A stretch of 64,000 nucleotides of DNA from an uncultured Acidobacteriaceae bacterium (GCA_937879855.1 CALFMO010000050.1:124001-188000); one strand, 5' to 3'. Positions 9,471 through 17,476 are shown, numbered from the stretch's first letter. Program-made: numbers and translations. Notes: generated from the letters alone by a model not told the origin.

Positions 9471-10688
9471 ATGACCACGCGTCTCTACTACAACGATTCT
9501 TTCCTCTACGATTTCGATGCCGAAGTCCGCGAAGTCCTCGAGACGCCGCGTCCGGGGCTGGTTCTGGACCGCACCGCGTTTTATCCCACAAGCGGCGGCC
9601 AAATCTTCGACACGGGCTGGATCAGTTCCGACGCGAGCAAACTTCGCGTGACGGAGGTCGCCGATGCCGAAGACGGCAGAGTGGTCCACTATCTGGAAGC
9701 GCCGGTTGGAGACCTAAAGCCAGGAACGCGCGTGCATGGTCAGATCGATGCTGTCCGCCGTCGCGACCACATGCAGCAGCACTCCGGCCAGCACGTGCTC
9801 TCCGCCGCTTTCATCCGCCTGTTCAACATAAAGACGGTTTCGTTTCACATGGCCGACGATTACTGTTCCATCGATCTCGACACGCCCACGCTGACGAAGG
9901 AGCAAGTTGAATCGGCCGAGCGCCTGGCCAACGAAATCATTCTCGAGAACCGTCCGGTTGATATCCGCTTCGTGACTCGCGCCGAAGCCGAGAAGCTTGG
10001 CCTGCGCAAACTGCCGCCCGCCGAGCGCGACGAGCTGCGCATCATCGACATTCGCGATTTCGACCTGACGGCTTGCGGTGGTACCCACGTCTCGCAAACC
10101 GGGCAGATTGCCAGCGTCCTGCTGCGCAAGACCGAGAAAGTACGCCAGGGATGGCGGGTGGAATTCGTCGCCGGACTACGGGCAGTGGCGACAGCGCGAC
10201 GCGACTTCACCACGCTCACCGAGACCGCCGCGCTTTTTTCCGCTCACATTTACGACGTCCCGCAGCAGGCTCGCAAGTCACTCGATGAAACCAGATCGCT
10301 GCGCAAGCAATACGAGCAATCACAAGAAGAGTTGGCTGCAACCTACGCCTCGGTACTGCTCGCAAGCGCCCGGGAAAGCCAAGGCCGAAGAATCGTCGTC
10401 CGCACGCTCTCGGACCGCGATCTGAACTTCTTGAAAATGCTTGCGCAGAAAGTGACTCGGCTTGCGCCTAACGTGGTTGCGCTGCTGGCGACGACTTCGC
10501 CGCAGCCGGCGCTGGTCTTCGCGCAATCGCCAGGCCAGTCGCTCGACATGGGCGTACTCATGAAAGAGCTCATGGCAAAGATCGGCGGCCGGGGCGGCGG
10601 CAGCAAGGATATGGCGCAGGGCGGCGTTCCGAAAGCGGAAGGGATCGAGACTACGCTGCAAGGCGTGGCGGCGACGCTCGCGGCTTGA
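9471..10688 (+). CDS. Alanyl-tRNA editing protein, AlaX long form with DHHA1 domain
   Basis: The protein is a stand-alone version of the AlaRS editing half, expected to remove Ser or Gly from mischarged tRNA-Ala. The zinc-site His pair HSGQH is at 104-108, and CGGTH is at 202-206. The early FYPTSGGQ motif of the family is present. A coiled segment and a C-terminal DHHA1-like domain with GRGGGSKDMAQGG follow, giving 405 residues, as in the long AlaX class. It lacks the aminoacylation domain. The start has no clear ribosome site. Confidence 0.9.
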   Translation: MTTRLYYNDSFLYDFDAEVREVLETPRPGLVLDRTAFYPTSGGQIFDTGWISSDASKLRVTEVADAEDGRVVHYLEAPVGDLKPGTRVHGQIDAVRRRDHMQQHSGQHVLSAAFIRLFNIKTVSFHMADDYCSIDLDTPTLTKEQVESAERLANEIILENRPVDIRFVTRAEAEKLGLRKLPPAERDELRIIDIRDFDLTACGGTHVSQTGQIASVLLRKTEKVRQGWRVEFVAGLRAVATARRDFTTLTETAALFSAHIYDVPQQARKSLDETRSLRKQYEQSQEELAATYASVLLASARESQGRRIVVRTLSDRDLNFLKMLAQKVTRLAPNVVALLATTSPQPALVFAQSPGQSLDMGVLMKELMAKIGGRGGGSKDMAQGGVPKAEGIETTLQGVAATLAA

Positions 10689-10717
10689 GTGTTTCGCACC
10701 GCGAGCTTTCGCTCGAC

Positions 10718-10744
10718 TGACAGCCGAGGCGGCTATCACTACAT
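10718..10744. repeat. GACAGCCGAGGCGGC-type palindromic repeat
   Basis: GACAGCCGAGGCGGCTATCAC is an imperfect member of a family whose fuller form is a CGTAGCGACAGCC / GGCTGTC palindrome. It recurs at 12582, 12698, 16070 and 50419. Here it lies between two convergent genes and could aid termination. Confidence 0.6.
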
Positions 10745-10760
10745 GGAATTACTACATGGA

Positions 10761-11003
10761 CTATGCCGGTTGTTGCCGGCGGGACCGTTCCCACCAGACT
10801 TTGGGATCTTCGGGACGATTCAGCATGTTCGACAATTCCTGCTTGATCTCGCGCAGGCGGTTGGTGCGCAGCTCGAGAGCAGTTTGATCGACCGGATTGT
10901 GGCCGGCCTTTTCCGCGAGACGGGCGTTCAGGCTACGTAGGTCGGCGATTTCCTGACGAAGGCTGCTGAGGTGTTCCGTAATATAGGGCATCTCTTTCAT
11001 CAT
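10761..11003 (-). CDS. Small predicted coiled-coil protein
   Basis: The 80-residue product (MMKEMPYITEHLSSLRQEIA...) is highly charged and mostly helical, with heptad-like Leu/Ile spacing across about residues 8-60 and a C-terminal WWERSRR. I do not recognise the family. It is the only clean ORF in a 488-bp gap between AlaX and the FAD oxidoreductase and reads on the opposite strand. No strong ribosome site is seen; GAG lies before the ATG. It may be a small scaffold or regulatory protein. Confidence 0.55.
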   Translation of the reverse strand: MMKEMPYITEHLSSLRQEIADLRSLNARLAEKAGHNPVDQTALELRTNRLREIKQELSNMLNRPEDPKVWWERSRRQQPA

Positions 11004-11176
11004 ACGCTCTATTTCTGCTAGTGCGGTTGAATTCCGCTTCCAACCTCAAGATTAGCGCAGTACGAAAGGTCAATAAGCGTCCAACTGCGTGGACACTGGG
11101 CAAATGGCCCGAATTCCGCAAGAAACGCCATCGCTCCCGGAAGTGTGGGATGATTCTTTTTGAGGGATGATTTGCG

Positions 11177-12586
11177 ATGAGCGGCAAGGCGTGCGTCATC
11201 GGTGCGGGACCGAACGGGCTTGCGGCTGCCATAGTCCTGGCTCAAGCGGGGCTCCGGGTGGACGTGCTCGAGGCGGAGCCGACGGCTGGCGGAGCAGTGC
11301 GCACGCTGGAGTTAACGCTGCCTGGATTTCGGCACGACTTCGGATCGGCAGTCTACCCTTTGGGGGCAGGATCGCCATTTTTTTCCTCATTGCCTCTCAG
11401 CAATCACGGCCTGCAATGGATTCATTCTCCCGCAGCCTTGGCCCATCCCCTGGATGACGGCACCGCCGTGCTGTTGCAGCGGGACTTGAATGAAACCCGC
11501 GACTGGCTCGGACGCGACGGAGCGGCGTGGGACAACCTCATGCGACCATTCGTCGAGCGCTGGAACGAATTTGCTCCTGAGGTTCTTCGTCCGGTTTCTT
11601 TCTTTCCGCGACATCCCTGGCTGATGGCGCGGTTCGGAATGGTTGGTCTGCGATCGGCGGAAGCTGTCGCTGGCCGCTTTCATGAGCCGCGTACCCGCGC
11701 GTTATTTGCGGGAATGGCCGCGCACTCCTTCCTCAGCCTGGACGAGCCGCTGAGCGGGGCGTTTGGGATTTTGATGACCGTGCCTGCGCATGCGGTGGGT
11801 TGGCCGATTCCTCGCGGCGGGGCGCAGTCGCTCACCAATGCACTTTGCGCCCATCTTTCGACGTTGGGAGGCAACATTCGCACTTCGTCGCCGGTTGAAG
11901 ATCTGGCAGCACTGGAAAACTACGATTTGTTTCTGTGCGACCTGACTCCGCGCCAACTGGTAAAGGTCGGCGGCAAAAAATTGTCTGAGAGTTACAAGCG
12001 CCAGTTGAGCCGCTACCGCTACGGGGCTGGCGTTTTCAAAGTGGATTACGCCCTCAGTGCAGCGATTCCCTGGAAAGCATCCGAGTGCTTGCGATCGGCG
12101 ACGGTGCATCTGGGCGGAACCTTTGAGGAGATTGCCGCGTCGGAAAAAGCAGTGTGCAACGGACAGCACGCCGAGCGGCCGTTTGTGTTGCTGGCCCAGC
12201 CGAGTCTGTTTGACGCTACGCGGGCTCCGGCGGGCAAGCACACGGCTTGGGCATATTGCCATGTGCCGCACGGATCGAACGTCGACATGCTGCCGAAGCT
12301 CGAGGGTCAGATTGAGCGCTTCGCTCCCGGTTTCCGCGAATGCATTCTCGCACGCCGCATCTTTTCTCCTGCGGACTTGGAGAGCATGGACGCGAACCTC
12401 GTCGGAGGCGACATTTCAGGCGGGCTCATGGACCCTCGTCAAATCCTGTTCCGACCGACTCGTCGGCATTACGCGACCTCCTCGAGGGAGATTTACATTT
12501 GCTCGTCGTCAACGCCTCCGGGCGGAGGCGTCCATGGAATGTGCGGTTACCATGCCGCGAAAATGGCCCTGTCGAGGTCGACGTAG
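11177..12586 (+). CDS. FAD/NAD(P)-dependent oxidoreductase, phytoene-desaturase-like
   Basis: The Rossmann dinucleotide motif GAGPNGLAAA (residues 7-16) is followed by LEAEPTAGGAVRT, the FAD-contact pattern of the carotenoid desaturase/amine oxidase group. The C-terminal GGDISGGLMDPRQ and PGGGVHGMCGYHAA motifs also fit that group. The length (469) and sequence suggest the COG1233 branch rather than a true carotenoid enzyme, and no carotenoid genes lie nearby. GAGGGA precedes the ATG. The TAG stop lies inside a palindromic repeat. Confidence 0.85.
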   Translation: MSGKACVIGAGPNGLAAAIVLAQAGLRVDVLEAEPTAGGAVRTLELTLPGFRHDFGSAVYPLGAGSPFFSSLPLSNHGLQWIHSPAALAHPLDDGTAVLLQRDLNETRDWLGRDGAAWDNLMRPFVERWNEFAPEVLRPVSFFPRHPWLMARFGMVGLRSAEAVAGRFHEPRTRALFAGMAAHSFLSLDEPLSGAFGILMTVPAHAVGWPIPRGGAQSLTNALCAHLSTLGGNIRTSSPVEDLAALENYDLFLCDLTPRQLVKVGGKKLSESYKRQLSRYRYGAGVFKVDYALSAAIPWKASECLRSATVHLGGTFEEIAASEKAVCNGQHAERPFVLLAQPSLFDATRAPAGKHTAWAYCHVPHGSNVDMLPKLEGQIERFAPGFRECILARRIFSPADLESMDANLVGGDISGGLMDPRQILFRPTRRHYATSSREIYICSSSTPPGGGVHGMCGYHAAKMALSRST

Positions 12587-12631
12587 GGACAGCCGCCTCG
12601 GCTGTCCGGCATGCGGAAGCATGCCGGTTTT
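12582..12631 (+). terminator. Palindromic repeat plus 9-bp stem with TTTT
   Basis: A CGTAGGGACAGCC / GGCTGTC palindrome overlaps the stop codon of the FAD oxidoreductase. It runs into a second hairpin, CCGGCATGC-GGAA-GCATGCCGG, followed by TTTT (12606-12631). The second is a good intrinsic terminator for the upstream gene. Confidence 0.7.
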
Positions 12632-12697
12632 GATTGGGAGTGCCTTTGTTTTCTAGCGGACGGTCGATGGCGGCCCTCCTCCACATAAATCAAAGTC

Positions 12698-12723
12698 TGA
12701 CAGCCGAGCCGGCTGTCGCTACG
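12698..12723. repeat. GACAGCCGAGCCGGCTGTC palindrome
   Basis: Near-perfect palindrome of the CGTAGCGACAGCC family, in reverse orientation to the copy at 12582. It ends 3 bp short of the stop codon of the convergent membrane protein gene, so the two copies bracket the convergent junction. Confidence 0.65.
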
Positions 12724-12726
12724 TGA

Positions 12727-14307
12727 TCATTCGCGACGAGCGGGAGTCGGCCATTCGATGGCGTGGATAGTGCCATCGGCCTCGCGCTCCAGCGTGGGCG
12801 CATAGAGTCCCAGGAATTGGCGCCGCCACCAAAAACCTTCCTTGCGTTTCTCAGAGATGGCCGTAAACCAGTATTGCCACATGACAGCGCGCACCTGATG
12901 CGGAGGAACTCTCTCAAAGGGATTTCCTGCGAAAAGACTGAGAACGTCCACGTCATTGGAGAGCAACCGCACTTCAGTTCGCGGCACGATCGGGTAGTCT
13001 CGCCACGATCCCAACGAAGCGAACCAGAGATTCCAGTCGAATCGCGGCTGGTAGGGCGCGTAAATCCCCGGCGGCTTGTGAACGTCCTGAGGTTTGTAGC
13101 GAAACGGATAGGGCACCCAATTCGTTCCATCATCGGAACCCTGGAACTCAATCTCGTAGCGGCCGCGAGTCATGATGCCAAACAGTCCGTAGCGATTGGC
13201 GATGCGGAAGGGCTCGAGTGCCACAATCGGTGCAGTGGGCAGAGACATAGGGAAGAACCAAATCAACTCCGCAGCCGTGGCGTAGAAAACCCAGCTCAGC
13301 ATGACGGCGCTCAGAGCCAGCTTCCCAATCTTGAACGACTGACGAAGGCTTCCCAACGTTTGTACGTCGCTCGGCGTCCCTCCCTGGATAAAGGATTTCT
13401 TCCATCGCTCCGGCAGGATGCGCAACAGGAAACGATCGTCCAGCAACAAGACTCCCAACGACAGCACAAGGTAGTTGAGGAACGTGTAATTCGCGGTGAG
13501 GATCACGCCCATCTCCCACGGCGTCACAATCAAGAAGCAGAGGATGCGCCAGCGGCGCGGCATGAACAGCATCCAAACCAATCCCAACTCCAGCGAGAGC
13601 GTGGCAAACGCAGTCGCGGCGTGAAACCGGTGGGGCAGATGCTGCATGTACCAGCCGATCCACGTAGGCAGCGGGCCATTCTGGTAGTACTCGTCCATGG
13701 CAGTGAAGTGCCGCCATTCCGGATCGCCGCCGGCAATTTTGGCGACACCGGACTGGAAGTAGATGCGGAACCATTCCCACTGCAGCAGGAACAGGCTGGC
13801 ACGCGATGGCGGCGACGCACGGCCAAAGCCGGGCCGCAATCCGGGAGCCGCGAAGAAAAGCGAAATGAAGCCCGCTTCCAGCAGCATGCCATCCGACTGG
13901 TAGCCGGAAAAGTCTTGTGCGGCGCTCACGAACGACAGGAAGCAAACGAAGCAGATCGCCAGCATTCCGCGCGGCCAAATATTCAGCGTCAGCAAGATCG
14001 ACGCGACCATGCCAACCCAGCACAAGGCGGTCAACATAAGCGAGCCGCTCGAAATCCAAAGCACGGTCGGCGCGAACCACAGGCCGCGACTGTGGCCCAG
14101 AGTATGCGCGACAGCCTGCAGGTATTCGTTAGCGGGGAGAATCCCTTGCGGGCCGATGAGCCCGCGGACCTGAAAGACAAGCGAGAAAAAGGCGGAAAAA
14201 TAAATCCCGCCCAGCGCGCGTAGGAAAAGCCAGCGCGGAATCAGGCGATCGGTTGGGCCATGCTCCGAGTCGAACAGCCATCGGACGGCATGGGCGAACC
14301 GGTCCAT
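12727..14307 (-). CDS. Lipase maturation factor-like multi-pass membrane protein
   Basis: The 526-residue protein has several membrane helices in its first 320 residues, then a hydrophilic C-terminal domain. It resembles the LMF1/DUF1222 family: the WLFDSEHGPTDRLIPRWLFLRA entry region, QWEWFRIYFQSGVAKI, FHAATAFATLSLELGLVW and the C-terminal RYEIEFQGSDDGTNW. In animals LMF1 helps fold secreted lipases; the role of bacterial homologues is unproven. It is followed on the minus strand by a palindrome. DoxX, also a membrane protein, lies 55 bp upstream on the same strand. Confidence 0.85.
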   Translation of the reverse strand: MDRFAHAVRWLFDSEHGPTDRLIPRWLFLRALGGIYFSAFFSLVFQVRGLIGPQGILPANEYLQAVAHTLGHSRGLWFAPTVLWISSGSLMLTALCWVGMVASILLTLNIWPRGMLAICFVCFLSFVSAAQDFSGYQSDGMLLEAGFISLFFAAPGLRPGFGRASPPSRASLFLLQWEWFRIYFQSGVAKIAGGDPEWRHFTAMDEYYQNGPLPTWIGWYMQHLPHRFHAATAFATLSLELGLVWMLFMPRRWRILCFLIVTPWEMGVILTANYTFLNYLVLSLGVLLLDDRFLLRILPERWKKSFIQGGTPSDVQTLGSLRQSFKIGKLALSAVMLSWVFYATAAELIWFFPMSLPTAPIVALEPFRIANRYGLFGIMTRGRYEIEFQGSDDGTNWVPYPFRYKPQDVHKPPGIYAPYQPRFDWNLWFASLGSWRDYPIVPRTEVRLLSNDVDVLSLFAGNPFERVPPHQVRAVMWQYWFTAISEKRKEGFWWRRQFLGLYAPTLEREADGTIHAIEWPTPARRE

Positions 14308-14362
14308 TGCGTGCCCAATTATAGCGAGCCGAACTGCGCGCCGTTCCTCGCGAAGCCTGCGG

Positions 14363-14806
14363 CTACGCTGCGATCCGACGAACAGCCTTCCGCGCTTTCT
14401 CCGTCAAAGTGGGTTTGCCAACCGGAACGCTGGCTTCCCACGGCTCTTCAATTCCCATCAGGGCGAGCGCTCCGCCCGCCAGCGCCGCATTCTTCATGAA
14501 CATGACCATGTTGTTCATGCGAGTCTGGGGATCCTCGTCGCGCCAGAAGTCGTGCATGATGGGCGAGACTCCCGCCAGAAAACCGAGCAGCGCCACGGCT
14601 CCAAGCTTGGGCTTGACGCCCAGCAAAATGCTTGCGCCGCCCACAAGCAGCGGCACGGCAGACAACGTCACCGCCAACTCCGGTTCGGGCACGCCCTTTG
14701 CGCGCGCATATGCGGCCATCGACTTGCGGTCCTTAAGATGGCCGATGCCGCTGTAAATAAAAAATCCGCCGAATATCAGGCGACCGATAAGAAAGGGGGT
14801 CTTCAT
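14363..14806 (-). CDS. DoxX-family small membrane protein
   Basis: The 147-residue protein has the DoxX fold: GRLIFGGFFIYSGIGHLKD at the N-terminus and four hydrophobic segments, with an Arg/Lys tail. The start at 14806 was chosen because GGAGG lies 8 bases before it; the open frame upstream extends 49 residues without a plausible protein. DoxX proteins are linked to respiratory or detoxifying membrane complexes, but their chemistry is poorly defined. It may form an operon with the lipase-maturation-like gene. Confidence 0.85.
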   Translation of the reverse strand: MKTPFLIGRLIFGGFFIYSGIGHLKDRKSMAAYARAKGVPEPELAVTLSAVPLLVGGASILLGVKPKLGAVALLGFLAGVSPIMHDFWRDEDPQTRMNNMVMFMKNAALAGGALALMGIEEPWEASVPVGKPTLTEKARKAVRRIAA

Positions 14807-14874
14807 CTCAAATTCCTCCGCGTAATTGTTGATAGTGAGTGCGCGTAGTTGGGATGAGGAAAGCGCAAGCTCGG

Positions 14875-14901
14875 TTGGCGGGGAAGAACTTACTCTCCGC
14901 C
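14875..14901 (+). repeat. 27-bp direct repeat, copy 1
   Basis: The unit TTGGCGGGGAAGAACTTACT plus CTCCGCC matches 16490-16516 at all but one position. Both copies flank larger repeat units, so the segments appear to move or duplicate together. Confidence 0.7.
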
Positions 14902-14970
14902 TTAACCCGCTCCTTCCCGTGTGGGAAATTCGGGGCAGATGGGACGTTTCCACATTAATCGGCTATAGCG

Positions 14971-15065
14971 GGTGGCTCGGGACAATCGTATCTTCCGAGA
15001 CTTGAGGGTGCCCCGTTCAAGCTCAGCTTGAGCGGGGCTTTTCTGTCGGCCCCCGTACGGTCGCG
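14971..15065 (+). repeat. 95-bp direct repeat, copy 1
   Basis: It shares GACAATCGTATCTTCCGAG and a hairpin GCCCCGTTCAAGCTCAGCTT / GAGCGGGGC with 17382-17476. The copies differ at a few positions. It runs without a gap into the 207-bp repeat. Confidence 0.75.
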
Positions 15066-15272
15066 CAACCGACAGAGGCTGCCCCACCCTGCGCGATGTT
15101 CGCAGGGTGGGCACGATGCTGCTGGCGTCTTGAGCCTTTGATCTTCGGACCTGCATCTTCCGGACTCGGAATCTCCTGCTGCCATTGGCTCGAATGCCCA
15201 GCCTTCGAAAAACGCGAAGGCTGGGGCAGCCGCTCTCGGAGTGGTACGAGCAAAAAACAAAGGTGGGCCAGC
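15066..15272 (+). repeat. About 210-bp dispersed repeat, copy A
   Basis: This is one of three direct copies (others at 16262-16480 and 17968-18180). Each contains two internal hairpins: CCCACCCTGCG / CGCAGGGTGGG and GCCCAGCCTTCG / CGAAGGCTGGGGC. Each ends in AACAAAGGTGGGCCAGC. No ORF is shared between copies, so it is non-coding. Confidence 0.85.
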
Positions 15273-15324
15273 CCCCATAGGGAATGAAACCCGGGGAGAG
15301 ACGAGACCTTCCCCGATTTTCCGA

Positions 15325-15360
15325 AGGGCGGATAGCAGGTTCGCTATCCGCCCTCGTTTT
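15325..15360 (+). terminator. Perfect 12-bp hairpin followed by CGTTTT
   Basis: AGGGCGGATAGC and GCTATCCGCCCT pair around a 6-base loop, followed by CGTTTT on the plus strand. It lies 16 bp beyond the stop of the minus-strand secreted protein gene. The U-tract favours the plus strand, but the hairpin could serve either direction. Confidence 0.55.
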
Positions 15361-15375
15361 GTGCAAGCAGCAGAA

Positions 15376-15807
15376 CTACTGGCCCAATGCCGCGGCTGTA
15401 GTCGTGGCCTTGGCCACCTGTTTTTCAGTTTTATGCGCCGGCCCGATGAATTCCAGCGTCATGCCAAGTTCAGGTAGTTGCATGGCCGTGGCGTAGCTCC
15501 CGTCCGGGGTGACTTCGAGGACGAGCCGGCTCAGATCAGTCGACTTGGCGTCTCCAGTGGAAGCCACCAGCAGCAAATACCCGGCACGAACCCCGTCGAG
15601 TTTGGTCAGGCGCAGCATGCGAGAAGGAGTGTCGGGATCGAAGGAGAATGCATATTCTCCTGCGGGAACTTTGGTGGTTCCGAAGTGAACATCGTGCGTG
15701 AGCGTGAACTTACCGCGCGCCTCCTGGGCGGAAGCCAGGCTGGGCACCAAGCTCAGAGTGGTCAACGCCAGCAGCGTGGCATATGCAAATTTACGAATCG
15801 AAGTCAT
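15376..15807 (-). CDS. Small secreted beta-rich protein of unknown function
   Basis: The 143-residue product has a signal peptide ending in ASAQEA (cut near 26). The remainder starts with RGKFTLTHDVHFGTTKVPAGEYAFSF and looks all-beta. Proteins of this type, with a PAGEY motif, are frequent in acidobacterial genomes but have no known role. AGGAG lies 7 bases before the ATG at 15807, which excludes a 19-residue upstream extension. The C-terminus is an Ala/Thr/Lys tail. Confidence 0.8.
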   Translation of the reverse strand: MTSIRKFAYATLLALTTLSLVPSLASAQEARGKFTLTHDVHFGTTKVPAGEYAFSFDPDTPSRMLRLTKLDGVRAGYLLLVASTGDAKSTDLSRLVLEVTPDGSYATAMQLPELGMTLEFIGPAHKTEKQVAKATTTAAALGQ

Positions 15808-16069
15808 GGGAATCTCCTTTTGCTCTTTCTGCGTGTGCGCGAAGAGCGGGTCTGAAGAGCACACTGCCCGCGTAAGGCCGGGCGTGTGGGCTCAGATTTT
15901 TGTGGAGATCAACGGGGTCAGAAGATTTGCATGCCGCTGCAGGGCTGCTTGCAAACATCAACTTCGCGGGAACCAGCTGCAGAGCCGGCTGCGAAGTGAA
16001 ATCATTGTGAACGAATGCAGTTCGCGAGTCCAATTCAAAGAAATGATCAGCGGGATTCGTGCGGAGCCG

Positions 16070-16095
16070 CGTAGCGACAGCCGCCTTGGCTGTCC
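16070..16095 (+). repeat. CGTAGCGACAGCC-family palindrome
   Basis: CGTAGCGACAGCCGCCTTGG plus CTGTCC is a near-perfect palindrome matching copies at 12582, 12698 and 50419. Confidence 0.65.
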
Positions 16096-16261
16096 ATATC
16101 TTTTCCCAGCGACCGTCGCGATCGCTGCCGCTCAAGGACCAAGCCGCCCAGTTGAAGCACGTTTCTACACGTCTGGCCGCGCAGGTTTGCAGAACTCCCA
16201 TGCAATACGAGAACACGTAAGGTTTGCACATTCATCCTGATACCGACTGAGGAAGCGGGCG

Positions 16262-16480
16262 CGCTGGCCCACCCAACCGACGGAGGCTGCCCCACCCTGC
16301 GCGATGTTCGCAGGGTGGGCACGATGCTGCCGGCGTCTTGAGCCTTTGATCTTCGGACCTGCATCTTCCGGACTCGGAATCTCCTGCTCCCATTGGCCGG
16401 AATGCCCAGCCTTCGAAAACCGCGAAGGCTGGGGCAGCCGCTCTCGGCGCAGTACGAGCAAAAAACAAAGGTGGGCCAGC
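16262..16480 (+). repeat. About 210-bp dispersed repeat, copy B, with 11-bp terminal inverted repeats
   Basis: The copy begins GCTGGCCCACC and ends GGTGGGCCAGC, perfect 11-bp inverted ends. Its body is highly similar to copies A and C and has the same two internal hairpins. In copy C the left end is degenerate (GGCCTACGC for GGCCCACCC), and in A it is replaced by the 95-bp unit. The form is that of a MITE-like non-autonomous element. I see no clear target duplication. Confidence 0.8.
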
Positions 16481-16489
16481 CAGCCTCGC

Positions 16490-16516
16490 TTGGCAGGGAA
16501 GAACTTACTCTCCGCC
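16490..16516 (+). repeat. 27-bp direct repeat, copy 2
   Basis: TTGGCAGGGAAGAACTTACT plus CTCCGCC, one mismatch to 14875-14901. It starts 10 bp after copy B of the large repeat. Confidence 0.7.
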
Positions 16517-16714
16517 ACCCGCGCCTCGCCGGCCCTCACGGTATTGCGATAACCAATCTCAAAACGTACTCTCAGCGTCCTCTACCCAAAACCTGTCAAG
16601 ACGATCAATAAGCGAAAGTCCGCGCAACCAAAACAAACAGAAGGGAAAATAAAGACAGAATTTGTTCCGTTTTACCCCATCCAAAATGCTATTCTGGATA
16701 TATAGACTGAAATC

Positions 16715-16743
16715 AAAGGCGCAGCCTCCGGGCTTGCGCCTTT
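16715..16743 (+). terminator. GC-rich hairpin just upstream of the nuclease gene
   Basis: AAAGGCGCAGCC and GGCTTGCGCCTTT pair with one bulged base around TCCG. The hairpin ends 12 bp before the ATG of the PD-(D/E)XK gene, so it could terminate upstream transcripts or act as an attenuator on that gene's leader. Confidence 0.45.
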
Positions 16744-16755
16744 CTATTTCCCACC

Positions 16756-17340
16756 ATGGCCAAACGGTCGCGACGCCCAACTCCTCCCGCGTCGCGCCCG
16801 AACCCTGCCCGCCAGCGCGAGCTCAACACCAAGCGCCGCGGAGAACTCGCCGAACTCGCCTTCACCCTCAAAGCCGCCCGCCTCGGCTTCGGAGTCTCCC
16901 GGCCCTTCGGCGACAGCGAACGCTACGATGCCATCGTCGACGCCCGCGACCTCACCCCCAACCGCAGGCGCCCCGAAGCCGCCAACTGGAAGCCCATCTG
17001 TCCCGCATTCCCCATCCTCCGCCGTGGCGCCAGCCCTCGCCGGTGTCCGCACGATCCCACGCCGCCGCTCTGGCGCGTCCAGGTGAAGTGCTCCACCCAG
17101 ATCGAAAACGGCATGTACCACCTCAACGCCCACCGCCGCACCGGAGGCCGCGCCGTCCCCTATCTCCCCGGCGAAATCGACTTCCTCGCCGCTTACATCA
17201 TCCCCGAAGACACCTGGTACCTCATTCCTCTCCAGGCCTTCCTCGGATCCACCAGCCTCCTGTTCCGCCGCCGAGCCGACCGCAAGCCCGGCCTCTACGA
17301 CGCCTACCGCGAAGCCTGGCACCTCCTCCGCCCATCGTGA
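16756..17340 (+). CDS. PD-(D/E)XK endonuclease-like protein
   Basis: The 194-residue protein carries the ordered PD-(D/E)XK core: Glu30 in RRGELAE, Asp58 in ERYDAIVD, and QVK (109-111) in WRVQVKCST, with GEIDFLAAYI further on. This arrangement fits the small family known from intron- or prophage-associated nucleases (PDDEXK_5 type). An Arg/Pro-rich N-tail could bind DNA. An insertion between the second and third motifs (about 66-105) is longer than usual. Third codon positions are almost all C, unlike the neighbours. It stands alone between repeat copies B and C, and no methylase is near. The activity is inferred. Confidence 0.75.
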   Translation: MAKRSRRPTPPASRPNPARQRELNTKRRGELAELAFTLKAARLGFGVSRPFGDSERYDAIVDARDLTPNRRRPEAANWKPICPAFPILRRGASPRRCPHDPTPPLWRVQVKCSTQIENGMYHLNAHRRTGGRAVPYLPGEIDFLAAYIIPEDTWYLIPLQAFLGSTSLLFRRRADRKPGLYDAYREAWHLLRPS

Positions 17341-17381
17341 TGCGTGTGTGGGGACAGCTGCCCTCGGCTGAAACTCCGGGC

Positions 17382-17476
17382 GGTTGGCTCCGGACAATCG
17401 TATCTTCCGAGCCTAGGGGGTGCCCCGTTCAAGCTCAGCTTGAGCGGGGCTTTTCCGTCGCCCCCCCACGGTCGCG
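17382..17476 (+). repeat. 95-bp direct repeat, copy 2
   Basis: Matches 14971-15065, with the same GACAATCGTATCTTCCGAG and AAGCTCAGCTT-centred hairpin. This copy is not followed directly by the 210-bp unit. Confidence 0.75.

Larger units (their letters stand above)
14807..15375. other. 569-bp spacer composed mainly of repeats
   Basis: No gene is supported. The spacer holds a 27-bp unit (14875-14901), a 95-bp unit (14971-15065) directly abutting a 207-bp unit (15066-15272), and a perfect 12-bp hairpin (15325-15354). Small ORFs here are shadows of these repeats. Confidence 0.75.
15808..16755. other. 948-bp spacer with repeats
   Basis: I find no supported gene. It contains a CGTAGCGACAGCC palindrome (16070-16095), the most complete copy of the 210-bp repeat (16262-16480), the 27-bp unit (16490-16516) and an AT-richer 200 bp ahead of the nuclease gene with a GC-rich hairpin at 16715-16743. 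ORFs in the first half are short, lack ribosome sites and show no protein character. Confidence 0.65.

Noticed and set aside
12763..14223. Long plus-strand ORF (486 codons)
   Set aside because: Antisense to the lipase-maturation-like gene; the product is Arg/Gln/His-rich and without family motifs, while the minus strand encodes a coherent multi-pass protein.
15698..16240. ORF in the 948-bp spacer
   Set aside because: Begins inside the antisense of the small secreted protein, has no ribosome site or family motif, and runs through a palindromic repeat.
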